Source: Candidatus Peregrinibacteria bacterium CG_4_10_14_0_2_um_filter_38_24
GTDB lineage: Bacteria > Patescibacteriota > Gracilibacteria > UBA1369 > LOWO2-01-FULL-3
Length of the DNA stretch: 54,784 nt
Direction: 5' to 3'
Assembly: GCA_002792535.1 (NCBI GenBank)
Contig: PFOM01000009.1
Span: 1-54,784 of the forward strand
Shown piece by piece: positions 19,504-29,125 of the stretch; the stretch's first letter is position 1, and each line of letters begins with the position of its first letter. A program made the position numbers and the translations under genes. Under the pieces are notes generated by a model. That model made no database searches. It saw only the letters and a list, made by a program, of their open reading frames with translations, and was not told where the DNA came from.

Positions 19504-20775
19504 ATGATAAAAAATCGGAAAAAGTTACTTAAGAATTTCCCTGAGTCGGGGCTTTTTCTTGATATTGCTGACGAGGCCTTAAAATTTTTATCACCGGAAA
19601 ATCTTATGAAAAACTCGGTGAAATTTGACGAGAAGAAATTAAAAAAATACAAAAAAATCTTCGTAATCGGTGCAGGAAAAGCAACTTACTTAATGGCAAA
19701 AGAAATAAATCGCCTCCTAAAAAACCGCATAACAGAGGGATTTATCAATGTACCTGAGGCAATAACAAAAAACCTCGGAAAAATAAAAGTAAATAAATCT
19801 GGTCATCCTTTTTCTGACGAAAACGGGCTAAAGGGAGCACAAGAAATTTTAAAAATTGCAGAAAAAGCTGACAAAAATGATTTAGTCATTTGTTTGATTA
19901 GTGGTGGAGGTTCAGCGATGTTGCCAGCACCAATCGCTCCATTAAGCCTGAAAGACAAGGTGCAGATTACGAAACAACTTTTGAAATCAACTGCGACAAT
20001 TCACGAAATAAATACGGTCAGAAAACATTTGTCCGAAATAAAAGGTGGAAATTTATCGGCAAAAATAATGCCTGCAGACTTGATAGCGCTATACATTTCA
20101 GATGTAAAAAATGATGATTTGGATATCATCGCATCAGGCCCTACAGTCTTGGATAAAAGTACATCAAAAGATGCCTTAAAAGTTTTGAAAAGATACGGAA
20201 TAAAAAATGCAAAGGCTGAAAAAGTGCTTGCAGTAAACGAAACTCCAAAGTCTATAAACAATAAAAAAGTAAAAAATTACATTATCGGAAGTAACACTCT
20301 CGCACTAAAACATCTACAAAAATTCTTACAAAAGAAAAACCACAAAGTTGAAATCTTTCCGGATTTCTTAGAAGGCGAAGCAAAACTAATGCCAAAAAAA
20401 CTTTTCACAAAAGCCAAACAAAAAAATAAAATTTATATTTTTGGCGGCGAAACAGTTGTAAAAATAATCGGAAAAGGTTTTGGCGGCAGAAATCAGGAAT
20501 TGGCACTTAGTGCGATAAACGAAATTCCCGAAACGGCAAAATTAATGACCCTCGCCACAGACGGAGTCGATGGCATCACCCCAGTTCCAATAGCCGGCGC
20601 AATAACCACACCAGCATTAAAAAAACTTTGCAAAGAAAAGAATATCGATATAGAAAAACACCTCAAGAATAACGATTCATATAGTGTTCTAAAAGACCTT
20701 GATTGTCTCATCTATACGGGTCCTTCCGGCACAAATGTAGGGGATATTTCGGTGGTGAAATATCTCGTGCAATAA
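19504..20775 (+). CDS. Glycerate 2-kinase (MOFRL/GckA family)
   Basis: CLISGGGSAMLPAPI, TVRKHLSEIKGG, ATDGVDGITP, GTNVGDI. Confidence 0.9.
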   Translation: MIKNRKKLLKNFPESGLFLDIADEALKFLSPENLMKNSVKFDEKKLKKYKKIFVIGAGKATYLMAKEINRLLKNRITEGFINVPEAITKNLGKIKVNKSGHPFSDENGLKGAQEILKIAEKADKNDLVICLISGGGSAMLPAPIAPLSLKDKVQITKQLLKSTATIHEINTVRKHLSEIKGGNLSAKIMPADLIALYISDVKNDDLDIIASGPTVLDKSTSKDALKVLKRYGIKNAKAEKVLAVNETPKSINNKKVKNYIIGSNTLALKHLQKFLQKKNHKVEIFPDFLEGEAKLMPKKLFTKAKQKNKIYIFGGETVVKIIGKGFGGRNQELALSAINEIPETAKLMTLATDGVDGITPVPIAGAITTPALKKLCKEKNIDIEKHLKNNDSYSVLKDLDCLIYTGPSGTNVGDISVVKYLVQ

Positions 20776-20867
20776 GAACGCAAATCTGTCCACCGATTCC
20801 ACTTTTCCAATTTCAAGATTTTAGAATTATTTTAAGAAAATTTTAAGCCAACATGTAACAATGCATG

Positions 20868-20896
20868 TTGACATCCACGAAAAGATTGTGTACACT
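20868..20896 (+). promoter_or_regulatory. Sigma70-type promoter of TA module
   Basis: TTGACA-N17-TACACT. Confidence 0.85.
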
Positions 20897-20910
20897 TAAG
20901 GTACACTTAA
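20890..20910 (+). repeat. Tandem direct repeat GTACACTTAA x2 over -10/start region, candidate TA operator
   Basis: GTACACTTAA-G-GTACACTTAA. Confidence 0.6.
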
Positions 20911-20921
20911 TTTTAAAAAAC

Positions 20922-21173
20922 ATGACGACAAAATTCATAGGGGCGAAAGATTTTAGGCAAAACATGTCAGCATACACAGCACAGGCAAACAAGAAAAAAA
21001 TAAAGTTTATTATCCTCAAAAAGAATGTACCTGTTCTCGAAGTAAGTCCGATAAATGAAAAGGAATATGCTTATGTGAAATTTTCAAAAGAAATTGAGGC
21101 CTCAGAAAAACAAATACAAGAAGGAAAATCATATACTCAAGAAGAAGTTATGAAAGAATTCGGATTACTGTAG
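20922..21173 (+). CDS. Type II antitoxin, Phd/RelB-like
   Basis: FIGAKDFRQNMSAYTAQANKKKIKFIILKKNVPVLEVSP; start at ATG 20922. Confidence 0.85.
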   Translation: MTTKFIGAKDFRQNMSAYTAQANKKKIKFIILKKNVPVLEVSPINEKEYAYVKFSKEIEASEKQIQEGKSYTQEEVMKEFGLL

Positions 21174-21177
21174 TTCT

Positions 21178-21453
21178 ATGTACAAAATAATTTATTCTGA
21201 AAATTCAGTAAAAGATTTAAGGAAAATTGATAAATCTATTGCGCAAAGAATCATTAAAAAGATTTTATTCTTTTCAGAACAAAAAGACATATTTAAATTT
21301 TCCAAGCCTTTAAAAGGATTTGGAAATAACAAGTATAGATTCCGCATCGGAGATTATCGCGTTATTTTTAAAGTAGATGGCACAGGCGAGGTTAGAATTC
21401 TTATGATATTAAATATCAAACACCGCAAAGAAATTTATAATTTTTCAAATTAA
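21178..21453 (+). CDS. RelE/ParE-family toxin
   Basis: SVKDLRKIDKSIAQRIIKKI...LKGFGNNKYRFRIGDYRVIFKV...ILNIKHRKEIY. Confidence 0.93.
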   Translation: MYKIIYSENSVKDLRKIDKSIAQRIIKKILFFSEQKDIFKFSKPLKGFGNNKYRFRIGDYRVIFKVDGTGEVRILMILNIKHRKEIYNFSN

Positions 21454-21522
21454 ATTCCCGTTGCAATTTCTTCCAAATACAACGAAAATGAATAAAACCA
21501 AGTTTTCGTAAAAAATTTTGCC

Positions 21523-22530
21523 ATGATACAGAAATTTCCATTTAAAGAACTTTTTTTTGAACAGGTCGAAAAGGCCAAAGGAATGGCTAATTGCCATGCA
21601 CATCTCGATCGCGCATATACACTGACTCCTGAGATTTGGAAGCAAGCTTCCGCGTTGATGGAGGAAAAATGGGTTTTAAATCGCGAGATAAAGAGAAAAC
21701 ATACAGAGGAATCTCTGACAGAAAGACTTACATTTTGTATTGAGGATTTTATGAGGCAGGGGATCACGGCCTGCAGAACCCACGTTGATGCCGATAGCAT
21801 AGTGGGAATGCTGGTGGTCGATTCTGCCGCAAAAGTGAGAGAAAAATATAAAGGAACCTTTACCCTCCAACTCGTAGCTCATCCATTGGAGGGATTTTTG
21901 AATGAGGACAGAACAGAGCCTAGCAAAGAGAAAATGGACCTATTTGAAAAGGCCTGTGCGATTTGTGATGTAGTTGGAGGCCTTCCATCAAGAGATAGAA
22001 ACAAAGACGGTGGAGATAAAAAACACATGGATTTTTTGATAGAAATGGCAAAAAAATTCGATAAAGACATAGATATGCATGTAGATCAGGAAAATAATCC
22101 TGAAGAAAAAGACAGCGAATGGATTTTAGACGCAATAGAAAAAGCCGGAATGCAGGGACGGGTGACTTTCGTTCACGCGATTTCTGTTGCGGCACAAAGC
22201 GCACAAGACAGAGAACGCATTTACAAAAAAATGGCAGAACTTGGCGTAAACGTAACAGTTTGTCCAAAGGCGGCAATCAGTATGAAACAGCACAAAGATA
22301 AATTATCACCACTTCACAACTCGATTGCACAGGTCGACGAAATGCTCGAGCATGGGATTAATGTTTCGCTTGGGACAGACAATATCTCGGACATTTTTGT
22401 GCCGGAAGACAACGGAGATTTATTTGAAGAAATTCTTATGCTGGCGAGTGCGGTCAGATTTTATGACATAGAACGATTGGCTCAAATAGCCACAACAAAC
22501 GGATTCAAAACAATGAAACTTAATCAATAA
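21523..22530 (+). CDS. Amidohydrolase-family metal-dependent hydrolase (cytosine deaminase-like)
   Basis: ANCHAHLDRAYT, ACRTHVDAD, DIDMHVDQ, VTFVHAIS, VSLGTDNISD. Confidence 0.85.
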   Translation: MIQKFPFKELFFEQVEKAKGMANCHAHLDRAYTLTPEIWKQASALMEEKWVLNREIKRKHTEESLTERLTFCIEDFMRQGITACRTHVDADSIVGMLVVDSAAKVREKYKGTFTLQLVAHPLEGFLNEDRTEPSKEKMDLFEKACAICDVVGGLPSRDRNKDGGDKKHMDFLIEMAKKFDKDIDMHVDQENNPEEKDSEWILDAIEKAGMQGRVTFVHAISVAAQSAQDRERIYKKMAELGVNVTVCPKAAISMKQHKDKLSPLHNSIAQVDEMLEHGINVSLGTDNISDIFVPEDNGDLFEEILMLASAVRFYDIERLAQIATTNGFKTMKLNQ

Positions 22531-22541
22531 TTTTTTTTGCC

Positions 22542-23894
22542 ATGACTAAGAAAATCCCAAAGATCAAAACGAAAAAAGAGCCTGCCCAGAAAAAACTTTG
22601 GCAGAAGAAAGGATTTACACTGAACCCAACAATAGAGTTGTATAATTCCGGCGATGACGTTATCTATGATCAGAAACTCATTCCTTATGACGTTCAAGGT
22701 TCATACGCTTACGGGAAAATGCTAAACAGACATGGGATTTTGACAGACAAGGATCTGATAGTCTTGAAAAAAGGATTAGATGAAATAATGGCTCTATATA
22801 AGGCAGGAAAATTCCAACTGAAAGTGGAGGATGAAGATTGTCATACAAAAATAGAAAATTATTTGACGGATCATTATGGAGATATTGGTAAAAAAATTCA
22901 TACGGCTCGTTCAAGAAATGATCAGATTTTGGTGACGATGAGACTTTTCATGAAAGAAAAAATGAAAGAAATGAAAACCCTCGCTTTGCTTCTTGTGAAT
23001 GACCTTTTAGACATGGCACAAAAACATGAATTTGTCCCAATGCCGGGATTCACACACATGCAAAAAGCGATGCCTACAACACTTGGAACATGGTACGGAT
23101 CCTTCGCGGAAAGCTTACTCGACGACATCAAAATTATGTCTGCCATAAGCGACGTTTTGGTCGATCAAAATCCCTTAGGTAGTGGTGCGGGATATGGCTC
23201 ACCGTTCGCATTTGATAGAGATTTATTATCAAAAGATTTGGGATTATCACGAACACAGAGCAATGTGATTTATTGCCACAACTCACGCGGAAAAATCGAA
23301 GGAATGGTCTTGGAATCATGCTGTCAGATAATGCTTTCTTTAAACAAAATGGCGAGCGATTTTCTTCTTTTCACAACTCAGGAATTCAAATTTTTCACAA
23401 TCACTGACGAAATTGGAACAGGATCTTCAATAATGCCTCAAAAGAAAAATCTGGATGTCGCAGAATTGATAAGAGGAAGAACAGCCACTGTAATTTCTTG
23501 CAGAAATGAAATTACAATGAATATTTTGAACAAAGTTTCAGGCTATCACAGAGATGGACAAGAAATAAAAAGACCACTGTTTTTGGGCTTACGCTACACG
23601 GAAATGTCGATGAAGGTCGCTTCAATAATTGTTAAGAAACTTATCCCAAACGAAAAATCTTTATACAAAGATATGACTCCGGAACTTTTTGCGACGCACA
23701 AAGCTTTTGCATTAGTGAAGAAAGGTAAAAACTTCAGAGATGCATACAGGGAAGTTGGTCTGAATTTGGACAAAATGAGAATCGACAAAGACAATATAGT
23801 AAAAATGCTAAAAGAATCACAGCATCAAGGAGGAGCGGGAAATCTACAATTGGATAAACTAAGAAAAGAAGCCGCATACCTTGCAAAACAATAA
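22542..23894 (+). CDS. argH: Argininosuccinate lyase
   Basis: HTARSRNDQILVTMRLF, MPGFTHMQKAMP, GTGSSIMPQKKNLDVAELIRGR. Confidence 0.93.
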   Translation: MTKKIPKIKTKKEPAQKKLWQKKGFTLNPTIELYNSGDDVIYDQKLIPYDVQGSYAYGKMLNRHGILTDKDLIVLKKGLDEIMALYKAGKFQLKVEDEDCHTKIENYLTDHYGDIGKKIHTARSRNDQILVTMRLFMKEKMKEMKTLALLLVNDLLDMAQKHEFVPMPGFTHMQKAMPTTLGTWYGSFAESLLDDIKIMSAISDVLVDQNPLGSGAGYGSPFAFDRDLLSKDLGLSRTQSNVIYCHNSRGKIEGMVLESCCQIMLSLNKMASDFLLFTTQEFKFFTITDEIGTGSSIMPQKKNLDVAELIRGRTATVISCRNEITMNILNKVSGYHRDGQEIKRPLFLGLRYTEMSMKVASIIVKKLIPNEKSLYKDMTPELFATHKAFALVKKGKNFRDAYREVGLNLDKMRIDKDNIVKMLKESQHQGGAGNLQLDKLRKEAAYLAKQ

Positions 23895-23902
23895 CAAATT
23901 CT

Positions 23903-24343
23903 ATGAAAAAATTTATATTCTTTCTGCTTGGTTTGATTTTAGGCATGGCAATAGTTTGGGGTATTGCAATTTCAATGCAATGCAACACGGAAACTACGCC
24001 GGCGAAGCCGACCCAACTAACAACGCAAAGTATTACCGTCACAAGGCCTATCGCAAACGAAGAAATCTCACCCCCGATTTCTATAGAAGGAACCGCGAAA
24101 GGTACATGGTTTTTTGAAGCGGTAGCTCCCGTAAAAATTGTTGATGAAAAAGGACTGGAACTTGGCAGTGGCAGTCTGCAAGCCATGGGAGACTGGATGA
24201 CTGAAGATTTTGTCCCATTCAAAGGTAAAATTTCTTTTGATAAAAAAACATCCAAAACAGGTTTTTTGATTTTCGAAAAAAGCAATCCGTCAGGCCTAAA
24301 AGAGAATGCTGAAGAATTCAAATTGCCTGTTAACTTTCAGTAA
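23903..24343 (+). CDS. Membrane-anchored protein with Gmad2-like Ig domain
   Basis: N-terminal TM; ITVTRPIANEEISPPISIEGTAKGTWFFEAVAPVKIVDEKG...MTEDFVPFKGKISF. Confidence 0.75.
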   Translation: MKKFIFFLLGLILGMAIVWGIAISMQCNTETTPAKPTQLTTQSITVTRPIANEEISPPISIEGTAKGTWFFEAVAPVKIVDEKGLELGSGSLQAMGDWMTEDFVPFKGKISFDKKTSKTGFLIFEKSNPSGLKENAEEFKLPVNFQ

Positions 24344-25529
24344 CAGCAAGAGCTTCCGGTTCAACATTTTCTGTTTTGACGAACAATAACATCACGAAAG
24401 AAATAATCGCGAGTGTTCCACCATAAATAAATGTTGCATTAGGCCCAAACTTATCCCAAAGAAGACCAGCCATAAGGCCTCCAGGAAGGGCAGTTAGGGC
24501 AATGGCAGTTTGAAGAAGTCCAAGTGCCGTAGCCTTTAAATGTTTTGGTGCGACGTCCGCAACAAACGCTCTTTGAACACCGTCGACCATTGCAAAAAAC
24601 ACTCCATAGACCGCAAACGCAAGCAAAAGTGAAGGCAAAGTATTCGCGAAGATAAGCCCAAAAGAGGTCAGCGCAAAAAGCAAAAAACCGACGGATAAAA
24701 CTATTTTTCTTCCAATCCTATCGGAAAGTGCGCCAGCTGGCGTAGTAACAATTGTATAAATAATATAGAAAAACACATAAAGCAAAATAGAATTGCTATC
24801 TGAAAATCCAATATATTTAGCTTTAAGAATCAAGAATGCATATCCAAAATGTCCCAACGCAAAAATTGCAGAGATGAAAACAAAAAGTTTTAGATTTTTT
24901 GGAAGAAGATTAACGCTCAATCTTAAAGTCTGTTTTTCTGCTTCTGGAATCTTCTCCGGTTTTTTTTCTTTAACCAAATAAATAAAGAAAATGACTATAA
25001 GTCCAGGCCAAAAAGAAGCTAAGAATAAATTTTTATATCCCAAAATTGGTAAAAGTAACCACGCCAAAATGGCTCCCATTACGCTTCCGGCTCCATCCAT
25101 TGCCCTCTGAAAACCAAAAGCTTTTCCGTAATATTTCTGTTCACATGAATCAGTGACGATGGCATCTCTAGGTGCACCTCGTATTCCTTTTCCAATTCTT
25201 TCTATTACTCTTATTCCAAGAACTAATGGCCAAAAAGTAGCTAAAGCAAAGAGAGGTTTAGTTATAGAAGAAAGTCCATATCCTAAAAATATAAATGGTT
25301 TTCTTTTTTGAATTTTATCAGACCAATATCCGGAAACTACTTTCAAAAGTGAAGCAGTAGTTTCGGCGGCCCCTTCAACGGCTCCTACAACCACAGCACT
25401 TGCTCCTAAAACAGAAGTAAGGTAAAGAGGAATCAACGGGAAAATCATCTGACTGGTCAAGTCCGTAAAAAGGCTTACAAATCCCAACAAAATGACATTC
25501 TTTGTTATTCCTTTGAACCAGTTCTTCAT
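24330..25529 (-). CDS. MFS transporter
   Basis: 12-TM-like profile; GYWSDKIQKRKP and GALSDRIGRK loops. Confidence 0.9.
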   Translation of the reverse strand: MKNWFKGITKNVILLGFVSLFTDLTSQMIFPLIPLYLTSVLGASAVVVGAVEGAAETTASLLKVVSGYWSDKIQKRKPFIFLGYGLSSITKPLFALATFWPLVLGIRVIERIGKGIRGAPRDAIVTDSCEQKYYGKAFGFQRAMDGAGSVMGAILAWLLLPILGYKNLFLASFWPGLIVIFFIYLVKEKKPEKIPEAEKQTLRLSVNLLPKNLKLFVFISAIFALGHFGYAFLILKAKYIGFSDSNSILLYVFFYIIYTIVTTPAGALSDRIGRKIVLSVGFLLFALTSFGLIFANTLPSLLLAFAVYGVFFAMVDGVQRAFVADVAPKHLKATALGLLQTAIALTALPGGLMAGLLWDKFGPNATFIYGGTLAIISFVMLLFVKTENVEPEALAVTES

Positions 25530-25535
25530 AAATTT

Positions 25536-26774
25536 TTATTTAATTTTCTTTGTAATATTTTCGCCGGCAAGTCTACCTGTGGCCCATGCCGATTGCAAAT
25601 TGAATCCACCTGTAAATCCATCAATATCCAAAATTTCTCCAGCGAAATATAAGTTTGGACAGATTTTTGATTCCATAGTTTTAGCATCTACATTGCGTAA
25701 ATCAACTCCTCCTGCCGTTACAAATTCTTCACTAGGCGTTTTTCCGGAAATATTAAACTTCATGTTTTTCAAAAACTCGGTAAGTTTATTCAAATCTTTT
25801 TTACTAATCTCAGGGCATTTTTTTTTGCCTACTTCAGCGAGTTCACACATCATTTCAGCGAGTGCTTTTGGAACAAAAGTTCTAAAAACATTTATAAATT
25901 CTTTTTTCGGATTCTCTGAAATACCGCGATTCAAATCTTCAAAAACTTCTTCATATTTCTTCTCTGGGAAAAAATCTATAAACAAAGAAGTTTCACCATT
26001 GTCGAATTTTTCATGCGCCGCCATCGATGAAAGTGCGAAAACGGCAGGACCGGTAATTCCTTTATGCGTAAACAAAAACGGACCATTGAACTCATAAGAT
26101 TTTTCACCTTTTATTTTTAAATTCGCATTCGTGAAAGAAATTCCCGCAAGATCTTTTACATATTTTTCTGTAAAACTAAACGCATGCAAACTAGGGGACA
26201 GTTGAGTTATTCTATGCCCCAAAGCTTTCGCAAAATTGTATCCATCTCCAGTTGATCCGGTATGGCTATAGGCATTCCCTCCGGTCGTCAAAAGCAAGAA
26301 ATCAAAAACTATATTTTGCCCGTCCAATAATTTAGTATAAAATTTTTCATTTCTTATCCCAACCTCGGCCACATTATGTTTCAGCAAAACATTAACTTTC
26401 TTCTTTTCAAAAATCTCTCCAAAAAGTTTTGTGATATCTTTCCCGTCATTAGATTTTGGAAAAACACGCATATCGTCTTCAATTTTCAAAGGTACTCCAT
26501 GAGACGCGACCCACTTGAAGACATCTTCAGGCGAAAAATTATGCATCGCAAGCTTCAAAAAATTCGCCCCTCTCGGATATTTTTTCAAAACCTCTTTGTC
26601 ATCACGAAGACCTGTTGTCACGTTACATCTTCCACCTCCGGTAATCTCAACTTTCTTTCCAATCTCGGCATTTTTCTCTATCAAAAAAACATCAGCACCT
26701 CCCTGCGAATTTTCCGCAATCGTCGCCGCCGCCATCATCCCCGCCGCTCCTGCACCTATTATTCCGATTTTCAT
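25536..26774 (-). CDS. FAD-dependent oxidoreductase, HI0933/BaiN-like flavoprotein
   Basis: IGIIGAGAAGMMAA, EITGGGRCNVT, LYFAGEILDIDGFTGGFNLQSAWATG. Confidence 0.93.
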   Translation of the reverse strand: MKIGIIGAGAAGMMAAATIAENSQGGADVFLIEKNAEIGKKVEITGGGRCNVTTGLRDDKEVLKKYPRGANFLKLAMHNFSPEDVFKWVASHGVPLKIEDDMRVFPKSNDGKDITKLFGEIFEKKKVNVLLKHNVAEVGIRNEKFYTKLLDGQNIVFDFLLLTTGGNAYSHTGSTGDGYNFAKALGHRITQLSPSLHAFSFTEKYVKDLAGISFTNANLKIKGEKSYEFNGPFLFTHKGITGPAVFALSSMAAHEKFDNGETSLFIDFFPEKKYEEVFEDLNRGISENPKKEFINVFRTFVPKALAEMMCELAEVGKKKCPEISKKDLNKLTEFLKNMKFNISGKTPSEEFVTAGGVDLRNVDAKTMESKICPNLYFAGEILDIDGFTGGFNLQSAWATGRLAGENITKKIK

Positions 26775-26783
26775 ATAACAAGA

Positions 26784-27353
26784 TTATATTTTTCCAACTA
26801 GATCCAAACCTGGTTTTAACGTAGCAGCTCCTGGTTTCCAGCTAGCCGGGCAAACTTCACCATTGTGTTCACAAACATAAATAGCCGCTTGAAGCTTTCT
26901 TAGAAGCTCAGCAACACTTCGTCCTACTGAATTGTCATGAACCTCCATAACCTTAATTTTTCCATCAGGATCAACAAGAAATGTTCCACGTAGAGATAGC
27001 CCTTCCTCAGGAATATACACCCCCATTTCACGAGAAATATTTCCTGTCGGATCAGCTCCCATTGGAAAAGTGATTTTTTTGATTACAGGAGAGTTATCAT
27101 GCCAAGCTTTGTGCACGAAAACAGTATCTGTGCTCATACTAACTATTTCGGCATTCAATTTCTTGAATTCTTCATAATTGTCCGCCATCTCAGAAAGTTC
27201 CGTAGGGCAAACAAAAGTGAAGTCTGCAGGATAAAAGAATAGAATTAGCCATTTCCCTTTGAAATCGGAAAATTTCACCTTCTTTGTCTCCTCATTTTGA
27301 TAAACTTCAAATTCCAGATCCGGCAGAAGTTTATTGATAAGAGTGTTTTCCAT
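26784..27353 (-). CDS. 2-Cys peroxiredoxin (AhpC/Prx1 type)
   Basis: FFYPADFTFVCPTE; GEVCPASW resolving Cys. Confidence 0.96.
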   Translation of the reverse strand: MENTLINKLLPDLEFEVYQNEETKKVKFSDFKGKWLILFFYPADFTFVCPTELSEMADNYEEFKKLNAEIVSMSTDTVFVHKAWHDNSPVIKKITFPMGADPTGNISREMGVYIPEEGLSLRGTFLVDPDGKIKVMEVHDNSVGRSVAELLRKLQAAIYVCEHNGEVCPASWKPGAATLKPGLDLVGKI

Positions 27354-27431
27354 AATAAAAAAATGTTAAAAAATTCTCTCATACATTCTATCTTGAAGAC
27401 CGAATATGACCAAATGAAAAGCTGAATAAAT

Positions 27432-27459
27432 TTGACAAATAAGAATTTTTGATTAAAAT
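27432..27459 (+). promoter_or_regulatory. Sigma70-type promoter
   Basis: TTGACA-N16-TAAAAT. Confidence 0.65.
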
Positions 27460-27493
27460 GACACCTTGTTAAATAAATTTTAATACAAATTAT

Positions 27494-27697
27494 ATGTCAG
27501 AATCAATACCATCTGGAGACGGAGAAGCTCGACGAGAAACAGAAGGACAAGCCGGAGCAGAGACACAAAGAGACACTCGTCCTGTAGAAACTGAGCTTGA
27601 TGCCGCTTGGAGAAATGCAGGATTACACTCAGCAGTAGACGCTGTACAGGAAAGAGCAATGTCAGCCTTACAAGGTAGACCAAAACGCATAGGCTAA
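27494..27697 (+). CDS. Short hydrophilic hypothetical protein
   Basis: 67 aa ORF, own promoter-like sequence upstream. Confidence 0.5.
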   Translation: MSESIPSGDGEARRETEGQAGAETQRDTRPVETELDAAWRNAGLHSAVDAVQERAMSALQGRPKRIG

Positions 27698-27725
27698 ATT
27701 TCCAAATATGTGCTAATATCTGCAC

Positions 27726-28394
27726 ATGCCAGATAAAACCATTATTTTTGAAGACAAGTCGGTCCTCGTAGTGTCAAAACCACGTGGACTTTTGACTGTT
27801 GCCGCAAAGGACAAAAAAAAACAGAAAAACCTACTTGATGAGCTGAAAGGGAAGTACGAAGCGGAAAGAGTACGCTTACGTCCAGTAAACAGAATAGATC
27901 GAGACACAAGCGGACTTGTAATTTTTGCGAAGACGAAAGAAGCCTTCATGGCAATCATGCAAAAACAAAGATTGGATAAAATCGAGAAGACATATTTGGC
28001 GATAGTTACAGGTATTTTGAAAAAGAAAGAAGGTAACATCAAGATTCCATTGCCATCACGAGAAAATCCAAAAGTAAAAATTCCTGCGAAAACGACATAC
28101 CAAGTTTTACGAGAATTCAGAATAGTAAAAGCTTCGCTTATAGAGGCCAGAATCACTTCAGGGAAATACCACCAAATAAGAAAACATTTCAGAATCCTAG
28201 ATCATGCTCTTTTAATGGATCGTGACTATATGGAGAGAAACGAATACGTGAAATATCAGAAAATCGTACCGTTTAGGCACTTTTTTCTACATTCTGCGGA
28301 AATGGATTTCACTCATCCTATTACAGGCAAAAAAATGCATTTCAGGGCTGAGTTGCCGGAAGAATTTGCTGAAATTTTGAAAATTCTAAAATAA
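27726..28394 (+). CDS. RluA-family pseudouridine synthase
   Basis: PVNRIDRDTSGLVIFAKTKEA, KTYLAIV, ITSGKYHQIRKH. Confidence 0.93.
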   Translation: MPDKTIIFEDKSVLVVSKPRGLLTVAAKDKKKQKNLLDELKGKYEAERVRLRPVNRIDRDTSGLVIFAKTKEAFMAIMQKQRLDKIEKTYLAIVTGILKKKEGNIKIPLPSRENPKVKIPAKTTYQVLREFRIVKASLIEARITSGKYHQIRKHFRILDHALLMDRDYMERNEYVKYQKIVPFRHFFLHSAEMDFTHPITGKKMHFRAELPEEFAEILKILK

Positions 28395-28411
28395 TAAATC
28401 TTAGAGATTTT

Positions 28412-29125
28412 ATGAACATCTCAAAAAGATTCCAGGAAATAGATTTGTTTAGAGGCATCGCCGTAATAGGGATGATTTTTTATCACGCGATTTTTGCTGT
28501 AAATTTTTTTAACATAGCCCAGACAAATATTTTTTCTGATTCATGGCTTCCATACTTGAGATTTGTACAATTTAGTTTCTTAGGACTTGTGGGGATTTCA
28601 ATGGCAATTTCAAAAAAAACATATGCAGGGCAAGTGCGAAGAGCATTGAAAATATTCGCAGGCGCACTTGCGATAACAATTGTCACATACATTTTTGTGC
28701 CGGATTATTTCGTAATTTTTGGAATACTTCATCTGATAACAGTCAGCGTTTTGATTTTACCAATAGCGAAAAACAAAAAACACATGGGGCTGATTTTTGG
28801 GCTTGCTGCGATCACAATCTGGCTTTTTATAAAAGACATATCTTCAGAAAATATTTTTCTTTTCATTCTTGGATTCAAAAATACGACGGTATCTTCTCTC
28901 GATTATTTTTCAATATTTCCTTGGATATCAGTGCCATTTTTTGGGCTTGAAATAGGGCATTACCTCTATAAAGATAACGCCCCAATCATCGATACGAAAT
29001 TCCCAAAATTTTTGCATCCAATCCTATTTTTGGGACGCCACTCTCTTGTTATTTACCTCATACACATCCCGATAATCATCATTTTGCTTTTTATTTGTCA
29101 GACTTTTCTTCGAGTTTTACAGTAA
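28412..29125 (+). CDS. DUF1624-type membrane protein (heparan-alpha-glucosaminide N-acetyltransferase-like)
   Basis: RFQEIDLFRGIAVIGMIFYHAIFAVNFF; multiple TM. Confidence 0.8.
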   Translation: MNISKRFQEIDLFRGIAVIGMIFYHAIFAVNFFNIAQTNIFSDSWLPYLRFVQFSFLGLVGISMAISKKTYAGQVRRALKIFAGALAITIVTYIFVPDYFVIFGILHLITVSVLILPIAKNKKHMGLIFGLAAITIWLFIKDISSENIFLFILGFKNTTVSSLDYFSIFPWISVPFFGLEIGHYLYKDNAPIIDTKFPKFLHPILFLGRHSLVIYLIHIPIIIILLFICQTFLRVLQ

